Assembly (NCBI GenBank): GCA_052258065.1
Contig: JBQQPY010000002.1
Location: forward strand, 186,001 to 250,000
Length of the DNA stretch: 64,000 nucleotides
Reading direction: 5' to 3'
From: JBQQPY01 sp052258065
Lineage (GTDB): Bacteria > Pseudomonadota > Gammaproteobacteria > Enterobacterales > Enterobacteriaceae
The notes below the pieces were generated by a model. It searched no databases, was not told where the DNA came from, and saw only the letters and a program-made list of their open reading frames with translations. The translations under genes were made by a program, and so were the position numbers. Shown here in pieces: positions 39,770 to 49,367 of the stretch. How positions within the stretch are numbered: position 1 is the first letter of the stretch; the number at the start of each line of letters is the position of its first letter.

Positions 39770-40146
39770 AATTACTCATAATTAAACCTAATTACATATT
39801 TTACCCGGCCACTTAAAATTAAAGTAGACACCTTTTAAGTGGATAAATACTCTGCTTGGTTGCTTATAATTACACTTGATTACATACCTTTTCAGATCAA
39901 TTTTAAAAAATTCAAGACTCTATTTGAGAATGTCAAAAACGCTACAATAGGCACTTACCATCTAATTCGCGGACATACACCTCGTTACTTGACCAAATTC
40001 AAGTGTCGATTTAACAGACATTATGACTTTGGAGCACTAATGCCGCGCTTCTTGAGGGCGGTATTGAAAGTATCCAGAATGCTATACAGCCTTTTAAGGC
40101 TCATTGAGCAACATGCCTACTCGGATATGGATATAGATAAAAATTA
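39770..40146 (+). mobile_element. Family D (IS1595-like) relic, best copy
   Basis: A 102-codon open stretch (39839-40147) reads FENVKNATIGTYHLIRGHTP, YLTKFKCRFNRHYDFGALMP and LKVSRMLYSLLRLIEQHA. This is the C-terminal third of an IS1595-type transposase (typical tail EFEYRFNRRYDL). Upstream catalytic parts are missing. The right end is about 180 bases before holD. Confidence 0.72.
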
Positions 40147-40246
40147 GACAAATTAATAATAAAAGATACTGTGAAACGTTCTACACTTATTATAACTATA
40201 ATATATAATAACGTAATCAATTAAATTATGTAATGCAAGCAGGGAG

Positions 40247-40252
40247 TATAAT
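40247..40252 (+). promoter_or_regulatory. Possible -10 box for holD-rimI-prfC
   Basis: A perfect TATAAT lies 74 bases upstream of the holD start. The -35 region at the right spacing (near 40224) is poor, so this is only a candidate. Confidence 0.3.
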
Positions 40253-40325
40253 GCTTTATTGCTCTGATTTCGCTGAGTTTGGTAGCATAGTAGCGTAGCA
40301 TCTAGACTTTCAATTAGGATAAACA

Positions 40326-40739
40326 ATGATGACAAGGCGCAATTGGTTGTTACAAAAACTAGGCATTATGCAATGGACGCTCAGGCGCCCGGAGATGCTG
40401 CAGAAAGAGGTTTCGGTCACTTTGCCTGGGCATATTCGTTTATTGCTGGTGGCCGAGGTACTGCCGCCGCTAGATCATCCGCTGGTGGTCGATGTAGCAC
40501 GCAGCATGACGCTGACGCCGGCTCAGCTTTACGGATTGACACCTCTACAGGTGATGATGCTGCCGGATAGTGTTCGTTGCCATTGTTGGTGGCTTGGCCT
40601 CAAAGCACTGCGCGACTTTCAAGGAATATCTTTTCATACGCCGCCTCTAGCAGCGCTTTCGGGAGATGCTAGGGCGAAGCGCAATCTATGGCGCTGGATA
40701 AGTAATGATGAATACCATATTACCGCTACTGCCGTCTGA
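40326..40739 (+). CDS. holD: DNA polymerase III psi subunit
   Basis: Psi stabilises the clamp loader and binds chi (HolC). The protein is 137 aa, the E. coli length, starting MMTRRNWLLQKLGIMQWTLR; the family N-terminus (RRDWQLQQLGITQWSLRRP) binds the clamp loader. The body is less conserved, as is usual for psi. The 3' end overlaps rimI by 32 bases, as in E. coli. A second ATG directly follows the first, so the start could be 40329. Confidence 0.93.
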   Translation: MMTRRNWLLQKLGIMQWTLRRPEMLQKEVSVTLPGHIRLLLVAEVLPPLDHPLVVDVARSMTLTPAQLYGLTPLQVMMLPDSVRCHCWWLGLKALRDFQGISFHTPPLAALSGDARAKRNLWRWISNDEYHITATAV

Positions 40740-41151
40740 TTTCAGCGAAGCTTGGCACATTGAAAAGACCAGCCACGCTTTCCCCTGGAACGCTAAAAGC
40801 TTTGCCGATAATCAAGGCGAGCGTTATTTGAATTTCAAACTGTGCATTGGAGATCGCATCGCAGCTTTTGCCATTACAAAAACCGTGCTGAATGAAGCGT
40901 CGCTGTTTAATATCGCGGTTCATCCAAAGTTTCAGCAACAGGGCCATGCTTCGGCGCTACTTAATCATCTAATTGCCAAGCTGAAAGAGCGGCAAGTATT
41001 AACACTATGGCTAGAAGTGCGTCAATCCAATACGCCAGCTATAGCCCTATATCGCGAGTTAGGATTTAATGAGATCTCAATCAGGCGCCATTACTACCCT
41101 GCGGTAGACGGCCTGGAGGATGCCATCATTATGGCGCTATCGCTAAGCTGA
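40708..41151 (+). CDS. rimI: Ribosomal protein bS18 N-acetyltransferase
   Basis: RimI is a GNAT enzyme that acetylates the N-terminal alanine of ribosomal protein S18. It is 147 aa from ATG 40708 (MNTILPLLPSDF); an ATG one codon earlier is also possible. The acetyl-CoA loop lies in NIAVHPKFQQQGHASALL, and WLEVRQSNTPAIALYRELGF and RRHYYPAVDGLEDAIIM match the family. One loop residue differs (QQQGHA where the family has QRQGLG), which may be tolerated. yjjG, between rimI and prfC in E. coli, is gone. Confidence 0.94.
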   Translation: MNTILPLLPSDFSEAWHIEKTSHAFPWNAKSFADNQGERYLNFKLCIGDRIAAFAITKTVLNEASLFNIAVHPKFQQQGHASALLNHLIAKLKERQVLTLWLEVRQSNTPAIALYRELGFNEISIRRHYYPAVDGLEDAIIMALSLS

Positions 41152-41273
41152 CACTGCTTACCGACCGGATAGCTATCCATGCCTACCACTTTATATAGAA
41201 TCTATAACTAGTAAATTCCCTTTAGACAGATACTGTGGCGCGAACTTGTCGCGTGCCCATCGAGAAAATAACT

Positions 41274-42863
41274 ATGAAAAATAATCTCTACACCGCCAAA
41301 ATTGCGACACGCCGCACCTTTGCGATTATTTCTCACCCTGACGCCGGTAAAACGACTGTCACTGAAAAAGTTCTTCTGTTCGGACAGTCGATTCAAACCG
41401 CTGGCACAGTTAAGGGCCGTGGCTCTAACCAGCACGCTAAATCAGACTGGATGGAAATAGAAAAGCAGCGCGGCATCTCCATTAGCACATCCGTAATGCA
41501 ATTCCCTTACCGCCAGGTACTAATTAATCTGCTAGATACGCCAGGACATGAAGACTTCTCTGAAGATACCTATCGCACCCTCACGGCGGTCGACTGCTGC
41601 TTAATGGTGATCGACGCCACCAAAGGAGTTGAAGATCGGACCCGCAAACTCATGGAAGTTACCCGCTTGCGCGACACGCCAATCTTAACCTTTATGAATA
41701 AAGTGGATCGCGATATACGCGATCCTATTGAATTGCTTGATGAAGTGGAAAGCCAACTACGCATTGCCTGCGCGCCGATCACCTGGCCTATCGGCTGTGG
41801 CAAACTGTTTAAGGGCATTTATCATCTGGCGAAAAACGAAACCTACCTTTATCAAAGCGGCCAGGGCCATACCATCCAGACGTTGCGAGTAGTAGAGGGG
41901 TTAAACAACCCTAATCTGGAGAAAGCAGTAGGCGAGGATCTAGCCACGCAGCTACGCGAAGAGCTAGAGCTACTAAAGGGTGCAGTGCATCCCTTTAACG
42001 AACAGGCTTTCCTAGCGGGCGAGCTAACGCCGGTCTTTTTCGGTAGTGCGCTGGGAAACTTTGGCGTCAATCATATGCTGGATAGCTTAGTAGCATGGGC
42101 GCCGCCGCCCATGCCGCGTCAGACCGACGTTCGGCTTGTGCCGGCACGAGAAGAAAAGTTCACCGGTTTTGTATTCAAGATTCAGGCAAATATGGAGCCG
42201 CGGCACCGGGACCGAGTGGCGTTTTTGCGCATCGTGTCGGGCCGCTATCAAAAGAACATGAAACTGCGCCAAGTGCGTACCGGCAAGGATATCGTTATCG
42301 CTAATGCGCTAACCTTTATGGCGGGCGACCGCTCTCATATTGAAGAAGCGTATGCCGGGGATATTATAGGCTTGCACAACCACGGGACTATCCAAATTGG
42401 CGATACCTTTACCCAGGGTGAAGAGCTAAAATTTACCGGCATTCCCAATTTTGCACCGGAATTATTCCGCCGTATCCGCCTACGCGATCCGCTCAAGCAA
42501 AAGCAATTGCTTAAAGGGCTGGTTCAACTGTCGGAAGAGGGGGCAGTACAGGTCTTTCGCCCGCTAGTTAATAATGATCTTATCATCGGCGCCGTTGGCG
42601 TGCTGCAGTTTGATGTAGTCGTGGCCAGGCTGAAGAGCGAATATAAAGTAGAAGTGCTGTATGAATCAGTAAAAGTTTCCACCGCCCGCTGGGTGAAATC
42701 CAGTGACCCAAAAAAGCTCGAAGAATTCAAGCGAAAAAATGAACTCAATCTGGCGCTCGACGGCGGCGATAACCTCGCCTATATCGCACCAAGCATGGTA
42801 AAACTCAATCTGATCCAAGAACGTTATTCGGATATTAAATTCTATAAAACACGCGAACATTAA
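41274..42863 (+). CDS. prfC: Peptide chain release factor 3
   Basis: RF3 is a GTPase that recycles RF1/RF2 after termination. The start chosen is ATG 41274 (MKNNLYTAKIATRRTFAI), giving 529 aa, identical to E. coli; the open frame begins 13 codons earlier. The P-loop HPDAGKTT is at residues 21-28, switch region RGISISTS, G3 DTPGHED and G4 NKVD. Domains 2 and 3 are full length (end FYKTREH). The gene is intact. prfC is dispensable in E. coli, so its retention here is of note. Confidence 0.97.
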   Translation: MKNNLYTAKIATRRTFAIISHPDAGKTTVTEKVLLFGQSIQTAGTVKGRGSNQHAKSDWMEIEKQRGISISTSVMQFPYRQVLINLLDTPGHEDFSEDTYRTLTAVDCCLMVIDATKGVEDRTRKLMEVTRLRDTPILTFMNKVDRDIRDPIELLDEVESQLRIACAPITWPIGCGKLFKGIYHLAKNETYLYQSGQGHTIQTLRVVEGLNNPNLEKAVGEDLATQLREELELLKGAVHPFNEQAFLAGELTPVFFGSALGNFGVNHMLDSLVAWAPPPMPRQTDVRLVPAREEKFTGFVFKIQANMEPRHRDRVAFLRIVSGRYQKNMKLRQVRTGKDIVIANALTFMAGDRSHIEEAYAGDIIGLHNHGTIQIGDTFTQGEELKFTGIPNFAPELFRRIRLRDPLKQKQLLKGLVQLSEEGAVQVFRPLVNNDLIIGAVGVLQFDVVVARLKSEYKVEVLYESVKVSTARWVKSSDPKKLEEFKRKNELNLALDGGDNLAYIAPSMVKLNLIQERYSDIKFYKTREH

Positions 42864-42874
42864 TGGCAGCTCTC

Positions 42875-42970
42875 TCAGGCAGCTGCGGGAACGATAGCGT
42901 CATATCCCCCATCAGCCAGCGCCCTCATCTCCATGAGCGTTAACGGCGCATCACTATTCCCGTGTCGCAT
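42875..42970 (-). CDS. Possible 31-aa small protein convergent with prfC
   Basis: The frame reads MRHGNSDAPLTLMEMRALAD then GGYDAIVPAAA and a stop, 11 bases from the prfC stop. A strong ribosome binding site (GGAAGGAGT) sits 5 bases before its ATG. The surrounding 250 bases are more GC-rich than other spacers, and the sequence upstream also reads coherently (NINASVPGNFATPANVNASG). It may be a phage-type small gene or the head of a decayed gene. I do not recognise the family. Confidence 0.35.
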   Translation of the reverse strand: MRHGNSDAPLTLMEMRALADGGYDAIVPAAA

Positions 42971-43139
42971 CGGTTACTCCTTCCCTGACGGCACGTTGTA
43001 TCTTCTATATCAGCGTTCTGGAAGCCGCTCGCATTAACGTTTGCAGGAGTGGCGAAATTCCCCGGCACGCTGGCGTTTATGTTTGCTTACATGGCCGTTA
43101 GTGCAACTTGCAAGCACGGCTCTTTCATTCTAGCAAATA

Positions 43140-44185
43140 TATTTGGTCCGGGATTTTTATATAGACTCTCATTGCAGAGCTATCTTCATGGCAGAGATAT
43201 AGTTAAAGGGAAAATATCATGATGATTAGGCCCTATAGTTAAGCAATGATAGGCTCTACAATCAGAACCGCTCTTCAGGGAAATAACAAGCCAGTATTTA
43301 TTTTGGGTTGGCGTTATGGCATTGCTGAACTGATCATTTCTAAATAGAAAATAAGATCGTACTGAGTATCATAGCCATATTAGCTATCGCTTGCAGACGA
43401 CGCCGCTGCCCACTTAGAAGATATCATTTTGTCGCGGAAGACGCTTTCCTCCACTGAACGATCTATTGACGGTCATACGCGCAAATTTTTAAACTCCGGT
43501 ATATCTCGATCTAAGGTGTATCTCGATCTGACTTGCATCGCTGTTTAGGCAGGCATAGAGTCATGAGCTTAGTAATATGAAGAAAATCACTAAAACTAAA
43601 GCATAAAGTGTTGAAAAGCTATGCGCCCCACTACCCGCATCTTAATGTGAGATAAATCCTACAAATGCAAAATTAAATTTTACGACGTTATCTTTTGGTG
43701 GCATAGATGGAGCAACTTAATATGCATCTTTGTAAATCGAAGAGCGGGACTAAATGCACGACGTTTCTTGAAAAATCTTAGTTAAGCAGGTCTTATAACT
43801 ATTCATCGGAAACTTACAAACAATGGCATAAGAATTTACAGATTATCTTTTTGGCCCACAAAACGCTAAGCTGCGGAGAAAAATAAATTCGATCGCTTAT
43901 CTACAGAGCTTCATATAGAATGACACCTATCCTACAGATGCACCCACAAGCAGATAATATAGTTGAGCGATTTAATCAATCGCATAGAAGATGCGCTGCA
44001 AGGCCTTTATTTCGATTCTGCAAAGAGAATGAGATTACACCGCACCGATATACCCGGATCTACAACTAGAAATTGCTTTAATCAGAGGTGGTTTATGAAA
44101 TATTGGTGTAAAACGCAACCTAAATTGCTCAAAAGAATAGTAATACCTTTCGGGAAGCTATCCCTATTAAAATGTCATTCTTTAA
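43140..44185 (+). mobile_element. Family A (IS481-like) relic, nearly full length
   Basis: All landmarks are in order: 5' end near 43150, ATGATGATTAGG at 43220, HTH region at 43310-43360, the segment with AAACTCCGG at 43490, the core at 43690-43870, VERFNQSHRRCAARPLFR-like text near 43965, and the end near 44160. Stops are frequent. Confidence 0.75.
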
Positions 44186-44310
44186 GATAAAACTACTGCC
44201 TAAAAATCTGCAACAAGAATTTTGATTCGCTTTAGAATGCAAGCGCTCAAGCTATTTAGTTAATTTTTCATAAAGATAAAAACAGTTTTTTGGTCGCAGT
44301 AGAACATAAA
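44186..44310 (+). mobile_element. Family C fragment, C-terminal end
   Basis: It reads as the tail of family C (CTGCCTAAAAATCTGCAACA, CTCAAGCTATTTAGTTAATT and VAVEHKPAY-like end) directly after the family A relic. Confidence 0.58.
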
Positions 44311-44549
44311 CCGGCATATATGAACGTATTCCAACTCACAATAGCAGACGTTCTTGACATAGAGCAACGCCGTTTGCATAGTGCGCCTCCGATACTCTTA
44401 TCGCTTCTGATACCTTTATCAAGACAGAGATGCGTTGCTAACTATCAAATTATTATAGTGCTATTCCCCCTGCTATGAAAGCGCTATTTTTCTTGCGCAA
44501 TTTATTCATAGGCATTACAAGCAGACTTATAAGCAGCGAGCTGTTTATC

Positions 44550-45470
44550 TATCATATTTAGTTTACTAAAAACAGAACCTAAAATCAGAGCAGCTCTTCA
44601 GGCAAGTCAAGAGCCAGTATCTACTGTGGCTAAGCCTTATAGCATCTCTTAACTGATCGTTTCTCAATTGAAAAAAACGAGTGACATTACCCATTGCTTG
44701 CAGAAGACCCCGTTGCCCGCTCAGGAAGCCGTGGCTTTTTCTTTTTAGAAAAACCTTCTTTCCAACTGGATGATTTATTATCGGTTGTACGCGAATTCTT
44801 GAATCCCGCTATATCTCAATTTGGCCTTGATTTCTGCTTATGCAGGGATAGATTAAAGCGTGTGCATAACATCAAGGAAAAACTATCACAACCAAAGCAC
44901 AGAGCATCCAAAAGCCATAAAGCCCGCTCACCTGCATGTTGACGCAACATAACTTCTATAAATATCAAAGGAAACCTGACAACGTTATCTTTTCGTGAGT
45001 ATGAATCAAGCGACTCGACGGGTTTTATCCGTTTTACAAAGCTAAGCGCGAAGACAATACGCGACTTTTCTTGCGTAATCCTAGTGGAATGTATTTTATC
45101 GCTATTCATCGGGTACTTATAGTACAATAGCAAAGAATTTACAGATCGTCTTTTCAGCCTGCGAAAACGCTTAGCCATCAAGAAACATGAATGCGACCGC
45201 TCATGCGCAGAGGTTAACATAAAACACTGTTTTGGCCGACCGATGCACGCACAATATAAATAAATCGTATGATTGAAAAATTTAATGTGAAGATAGAAGA
45301 TATGCTACAAAGCGACTATTTTTATTCTGTTGAATGAGCTCAGGGCATACTGCACGGATATATCTGGCTCTACAATCAGGAAGTTTGAGTCGTAACACTT
45401 GATTGTAATCTCTGAATATTGCACAAAATCAAACTGAAATTTTTTAAAAAATCAACTATGCTACCATCTA
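44550..45470 (+). mobile_element. Family A (IS481-like) relic, nearly full length
   Basis: Phrases in order: AAAATCAGAGCAGCTCTTCA, GCATCTCTTAACTGATCG, TTCTTGAATCCCGCTATATC, HKARSPAC-like, a GIDRxxxWVLSVLQS-like region, AAGAATTTACAGATCG and ATATCTGGCTCTACAATCAG. The extreme 5' end is missing. Confidence 0.73.
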
Positions 45471-45560
45471 AGATGGAATATCTCTAATTTTAAGTGTTAT
45501 AGTTTCCTAAATATAGCGTTTAGTCATTATGATGTTTTGCCCTTAACTATATCTCTCGGT
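45471..45560 (-). mobile_element. Family A 5'-end fragment, inverted
   Basis: Reverse of the family A left end (TTTTAAGTGTTATAGTTTCC, then ATTATGATGTTTTGCCCTTA). It lies tail to head with the preceding copy. Confidence 0.58.
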
Positions 45561-46089
45561 AGCCGCATTGGCATTAAAAGAGCTGTGCGCTAATCGTCTA
45601 TATAATGAGCCGGAATTAAACACCTCATTTAGCTGTGAAATAAGGCTAATGCGGACCAGGAGAAGAGAAAACCCCAGCGGCGTTGCGGCTCAACACCGGC
45701 AAAATAGCCAGCGGGCTATCAATGGTCAAATAGCAAATAAAAAAGGTGAAAAAGTGAAAAGGTGAAAAATGATGGGGAGAGAATGCATTTATTTACTTCT
45801 GATGCCGCAAGGGATGTGGTGCGTAGTTCTTCTATTAGCGCGGCGGGGAGACCTTGACGAGCTTGCCGCCAGCGCTTTTTTTGTGATATGATTCTTCTTA
45901 ATATAGAATCATCAAAGGTAAATAAATACAGACTACTCTAATATAAACGGCGTCATCACCGATCAACTAGGCTAATGATAATTAACGTTAAATAAAGAGA
46001 ATATCGCCTCTGCATTCATTTTCATCGTATTTTAGAGGTTACTCACTCATTTGCTTTTTGAATAAAAATAATAAAGTAATTTCTAATTA
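45561..46089. other. Spacer upstream of suf with an orphan terminator
   Basis: No gene is recognised. A 65-codon open stretch (45568-45765) ends in a simple repeat (GGTGAAAAAGTGAAAAGGTG) and has a low-complexity, basic tail, so it is probably not a gene. A strong terminator at 45837-45882 suggests that a real gene once lay just upstream. Confidence 0.4.
45837..45882 (+). terminator. Orphan rho-independent terminator
   Basis: AGCGCGGCGG pairs with CCGCC-A-GCGCT (one bulged A) around a 19-base loop, followed by a run of seven Ts. It is the strongest intrinsic terminator I saw in the window, yet no intact gene precedes it on the plus strand. Confidence 0.7.
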
Positions 46090-46370
46090 CGCACTTAGCC
46101 CAGCCAACCTTAAGCTACACTAAGAATAGACAACTTTCAATTAGATATAACGAGCACTTGGATATAACGCACACTTACCGCGCAATGAGAGGCCAATATG
46201 GCCGTTACCTGGCCAAATTTAAGCATGGATTTAACCGACGGTCATGACGTGGAAGCACTGATACCGCGCCTCTTGCTGGCGGCATTGAAAGCATCCACAA
46301 TGCCATATAGCCTGTTAAAATAGCTGATTAAAATGCACGATCAGGCATTATTCTTCGCCTATTATAAAAA
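46090..46370 (+). mobile_element. Family D (IS1595-like) relic
   Basis: TTAAGCTACACTAAGAATAG, then CGCAATGAGAGGCCAATATG, then a decayed YLAKFKHGFNRRS and LLAALKASTMPYSLLK tail. It ends about 300 bases before sufA. Confidence 0.65.
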
Positions 46371-46665
46371 TAATTTATTTTTATTTTAATGAATATTCGC
46401 TTTAGTCGCGAGGCAGAAATTTTTAGTTTTAAAAAACGGTCTTTTCTTCTTATGCATGAAGAAAATCAGCGTATTAGCAATAAAACAGCCTTATATAAAT
46501 TAGGGGAGTTGTGGATGAAATAGCATTTTCTAGCGACAATTATATCCTCTTCCCTTTAAAAACGGCCTATACCCCTATTAAAGATTATAGTTAAAGAGAT
46601 AATAAAACTTTTTAGCATAGGAATTTTTTACAAGTATCACCTTGCAATATCATGAGGTAAACCTG

Positions 46666-47040
46666 ATGCAAGTAGACAATAAAGCTGAGACGTTCTCCCT
46701 TGAGGAGACTATCTGGCGCGGCCTGACGCTAACCAATTCCGCCGCCCGCCAAATCCTACGCCTAGTGGAAGGTGACCATCTCACGGTGGGGTTACGGCTT
46801 AGCGTGAAAGAATCTGGCTGCGCCGGCTTCGGCTATGTTATGGAAAAAGCCACGCAGGCTGAAAACAGCGACCGAGTTTATGAGCATGAAGGGGCCAGAT
46901 TATATGTGCCGCTGAAAGCGATGCCTTTCATCGACGGCACCGAACTAGACTACGTTCGGGAAGGCCTGAACCATGTGTTTAGATTTAACAATCCCAAAGC
47001 TCAGCACGCCTGCGGGTGCAGCGAAAGTTTTGGCCTTTGA
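46666..47040 (+). CDS. sufA: SufA, A-type iron-sulfur carrier
   Basis: SufA accepts Fe-S clusters from the SufBCD scaffold and passes them to apoproteins. The start chosen is ATG 46666 (MQVDNKAETF), 7 bases after GAGGT, giving 124 aa; an upstream in-frame TTG is less likely. The cluster-ligand cysteines are C52 (SGCAGFGY) and C116/C118 (ACGCSESFGL), in the family arrangement. It is the first gene of sufABCDSE. The promoter should lie in 46400-46650, but no clear Fur or IscR site was found by eye. Confidence 0.96.
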   Translation: MQVDNKAETFSLEETIWRGLTLTNSAARQILRLVEGDHLTVGLRLSVKESGCAGFGYVMEKATQAENSDRVYEHEGARLYVPLKAMPFIDGTELDYVREGLNHVFRFNNPKAQHACGCSESFGL

Positions 47041-47053
47041 GCGACGCATCATT

Positions 47054-48558
47054 ATGGCACAAAATACTACTAAAACACCTAAGGCGATTGACGCGACTCA
47101 ACCCCGGGCAAAATTCGAGCGATATAAAGAAGGCTTTTTTACCCAACTGGCAACCGAAGAACTGGCGCAAGGCATCAGCGAAGACGTAGTGCGCGCTATC
47201 TCGGCGAAGCGCGATGAACCAGAGTGGATGCTGGAGTTTCGTCTTAATGCCTACCGCGCATGGCTAGAAATGGACGAACCGCACTGGCTAAAAGCCTATT
47301 ATAAGCCACTCGACTATAACGATTACAGCTACTATTCCGCACCGTCCTGCAGTGCCTGTAACGATACCGGCAGGTCGGAGCCCGATGCCACGCAACAGCC
47401 CGGCTCGGAAAGGGCAAAGAACTATCTGACCGATGAGGTGGAACAAGCGTTTAACCAGCTTGGCGTTCCGGTGCGCGAAGTCAGCCAGGTCGCGGTAGAT
47501 GCTATTTTCGATTCGGTTTCAGTTTCAACCACTTATCGCCACAAGCTAGCGGAGCAGGGCATTATTTTCTGTTCCTTTAGCGAAGCTATTCATGAATATC
47601 CGAAATTAGTGCAACAGTATCTGGGTAGCGTGGTGCCGACCAACGATAACTTCTTCGCTGCACTCAACTCGGCCGTTGCCTCTGACGGTACATTCGTTTA
47701 TTTACCGAAAGGCGTCCGTTGCCCGATGGAGCTGTCAACTTATTTCCGCATTAACGCCGCTAAAACCGGCCAGTTTGAGCGCACTATACTTATCGCCGAT
47801 GAAGATAGCTATGTCAGCTATATCGAAGGCTGCTCAGCGCCGATGCGCGACAGCTATCAGTTACATGCGGCCGTAGTAGAAGTTGTCGTACTGAAAGATG
47901 CAGAAGTAAAGTATTCCACGGTGCAAAACTGGTTTGCCGGCAGCGAAACCGAAGGTGGTATTTTGAACTTTGTTACCAAGCGTGCGCTTTGCGCGGGCGA
48001 AAATGCCAAAATGTCGTGGACGCAATCTGAAACCGGCTCGGCAATTACCTGGAAGTACCCAAGCGTGATTCTACGCGGCGACAATTCGGTGGGGAATTCT
48101 TTTCGGTGGCGCTGACTAACGGCCGCCAGCAAGCGGATACCGGAACTAAGATGATCCACATCGGCAAGAACACTCGCTCCACGATTATTTCAAAGGGAAT
48201 TTCGGCCGGTCAGAGCGAAAACACCTATCGTGGGCTAGTGAAGATTATGCCAACCGCGACTAACGCGCGTAACTTTACCCAATGCGATTCGATGCTAATT
48301 GGTAGCGAATGTGGCGCACACACCTTTCCATATATTGAAGCGCAAAATAACACCGCGCAGTTAGAGCACGAGGCCACCACTTCGCGTATCGGCGATGATC
48401 AGTTGTTTTACTGTCGTCAGCGCGGCATCAGAGAAGATGATGCGATTTCGATGATCGTTAATGGCTTTTGCAAAGACGTGTTTTCCAAACTGCCGCTGGA
48501 GTTTGCCGTGGAAGCACAAGATTTACTTGCTATCAGTCTTGAACACAGTGTGGGCTGA
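47054..48558 (+). pseudogene. sufB: sufB, Fe-S scaffold subunit, single frameshift
   Basis: SufB with SufC and SufD is the scaffold on which Fe-S clusters form. The first frame runs from ATG 47054 (MAQNTTKTPK) to VILRGDNSVG, then goes out of frame and stops at 48115. The next frame continues VALTNGRQQADTGTKMIHIG through SLEHSVG (stop 48558). Restoring one G in the run at 48091-48094 joins them into about 501 aa (E. coli 495). Both halves are otherwise highly conserved, including YRGLVKIMPTATNARNFTQC. The gene should be essential here, so slippage or a sequence error is plausible. Confidence 0.94.
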
Positions 48559-48620
48559 AGCCACGCTATCGTATTTACTGCCCGGATGCCACGACAGGCC
48601 GAGTAAAGGGAAAATGGAAC

Positions 48621-49367
48621 ATGTTATCGGTTAAAGATCTGAACGTCAGCGTGAAAGACAACGCCATTCTCAAGGGGGTAAACCTGGAAGTGAAGTCCGG
48701 TGAGGTTCATGCCGTCATGGGGCCCAATGGTTCCGGAAAGAGCACCCTCTCAGCGACCCTTGCCGGGCGTGAAGACTATCACGTTACCTCCGGAGAGGTC
48801 TTGTTTAAAGGCCGTGATTTACTGACGCTGGAACCGGAAGAACGCGCCGGAGAAGGCGTATTCATGGCATTTCAATATCCGTTAGAAATCCCAGGTGTCA
48901 GCAACCAGTTTTTCCTGCAAGCGGCAGTCAATGCCGTGCGTAAATATCGAGAGCAGTCGCTGCTGGACCGCTTTGATTTCACCGATTTTATTCAAGCCAA
49001 GATTGAACTGCTAAAAATGCCGGCTGACCTGCTAACCCGGTCGATTAACGTAGGCTTTTCCGGCGGTGAGAAAAAGCGTAATGATATTTTACAAATGGCA
49101 GCACTGGAGCCTGATTTGTGCATTCTGGATGAAACCGATTCCGGTCTAGATATTGATGCGCTAAAAATCGTTGCCCACAGCGTGAATACTCTGCGCGACG
49201 GCAAACGTTCTTTTATTATAGTCACGCATTATCAGCGTATTCTAGACTATATCCAACCTGACTACGTTCATGTGCTGTATCAGGGTCGCATTGTGAAATC
49301 CGGTGATTTTTCCCTGGTAAAACAGCTTGAGGAACAAGGCTATGCCTGGCTTACCGAACAACAGTAA
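48621..49367 (+). CDS. sufC: SufC, Fe-S scaffold ATPase
   Basis: SufC is the ABC-type ATPase of the SufBC2D scaffold and drives the conformational change for cluster assembly. The protein is 248 aa, as in E. coli. It has Walker A GPNGSGKST (about residues 34-42), the signature SGGEKKRND, and Walker B LCILDETDSGLD with the SufC-specific DET. The H-loop is VTHYQRIL. It overlaps sufD by 26 bases, as in E. coli. Intact. Confidence 0.97.
   Translation: MLSVKDLNVSVKDNAILKGVNLEVKSGEVHAVMGPNGSGKSTLSATLAGREDYHVTSGEVLFKGRDLLTLEPEERAGEGVFMAFQYPLEIPGVSNQFFLQAAVNAVRKYREQSLLDRFDFTDFIQAKIELLKMPADLLTRSINVGFSGGEKKRNDILQMAALEPDLCILDETDSGLDIDALKIVAHSVNTLRDGKRSFIIVTHYQRILDYIQPDYVHVLYQGRIVKSGDFSLVKQLEEQGYAWLTEQQ

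Noticed and set aside
45568..45765. 65-codon frame as a small basic protein
   Set aside because: It has a low-complexity lysine-rich tail produced by a short tandem repeat, no ribosome site and no known family.
48080..48120. Programmed frameshift in sufB as a regulatory device
   Set aside because: No slippery heptamer, stem-loop or pseudoknot is evident, and the same type of lesion occurs in three other genes, so a common cause fits better.
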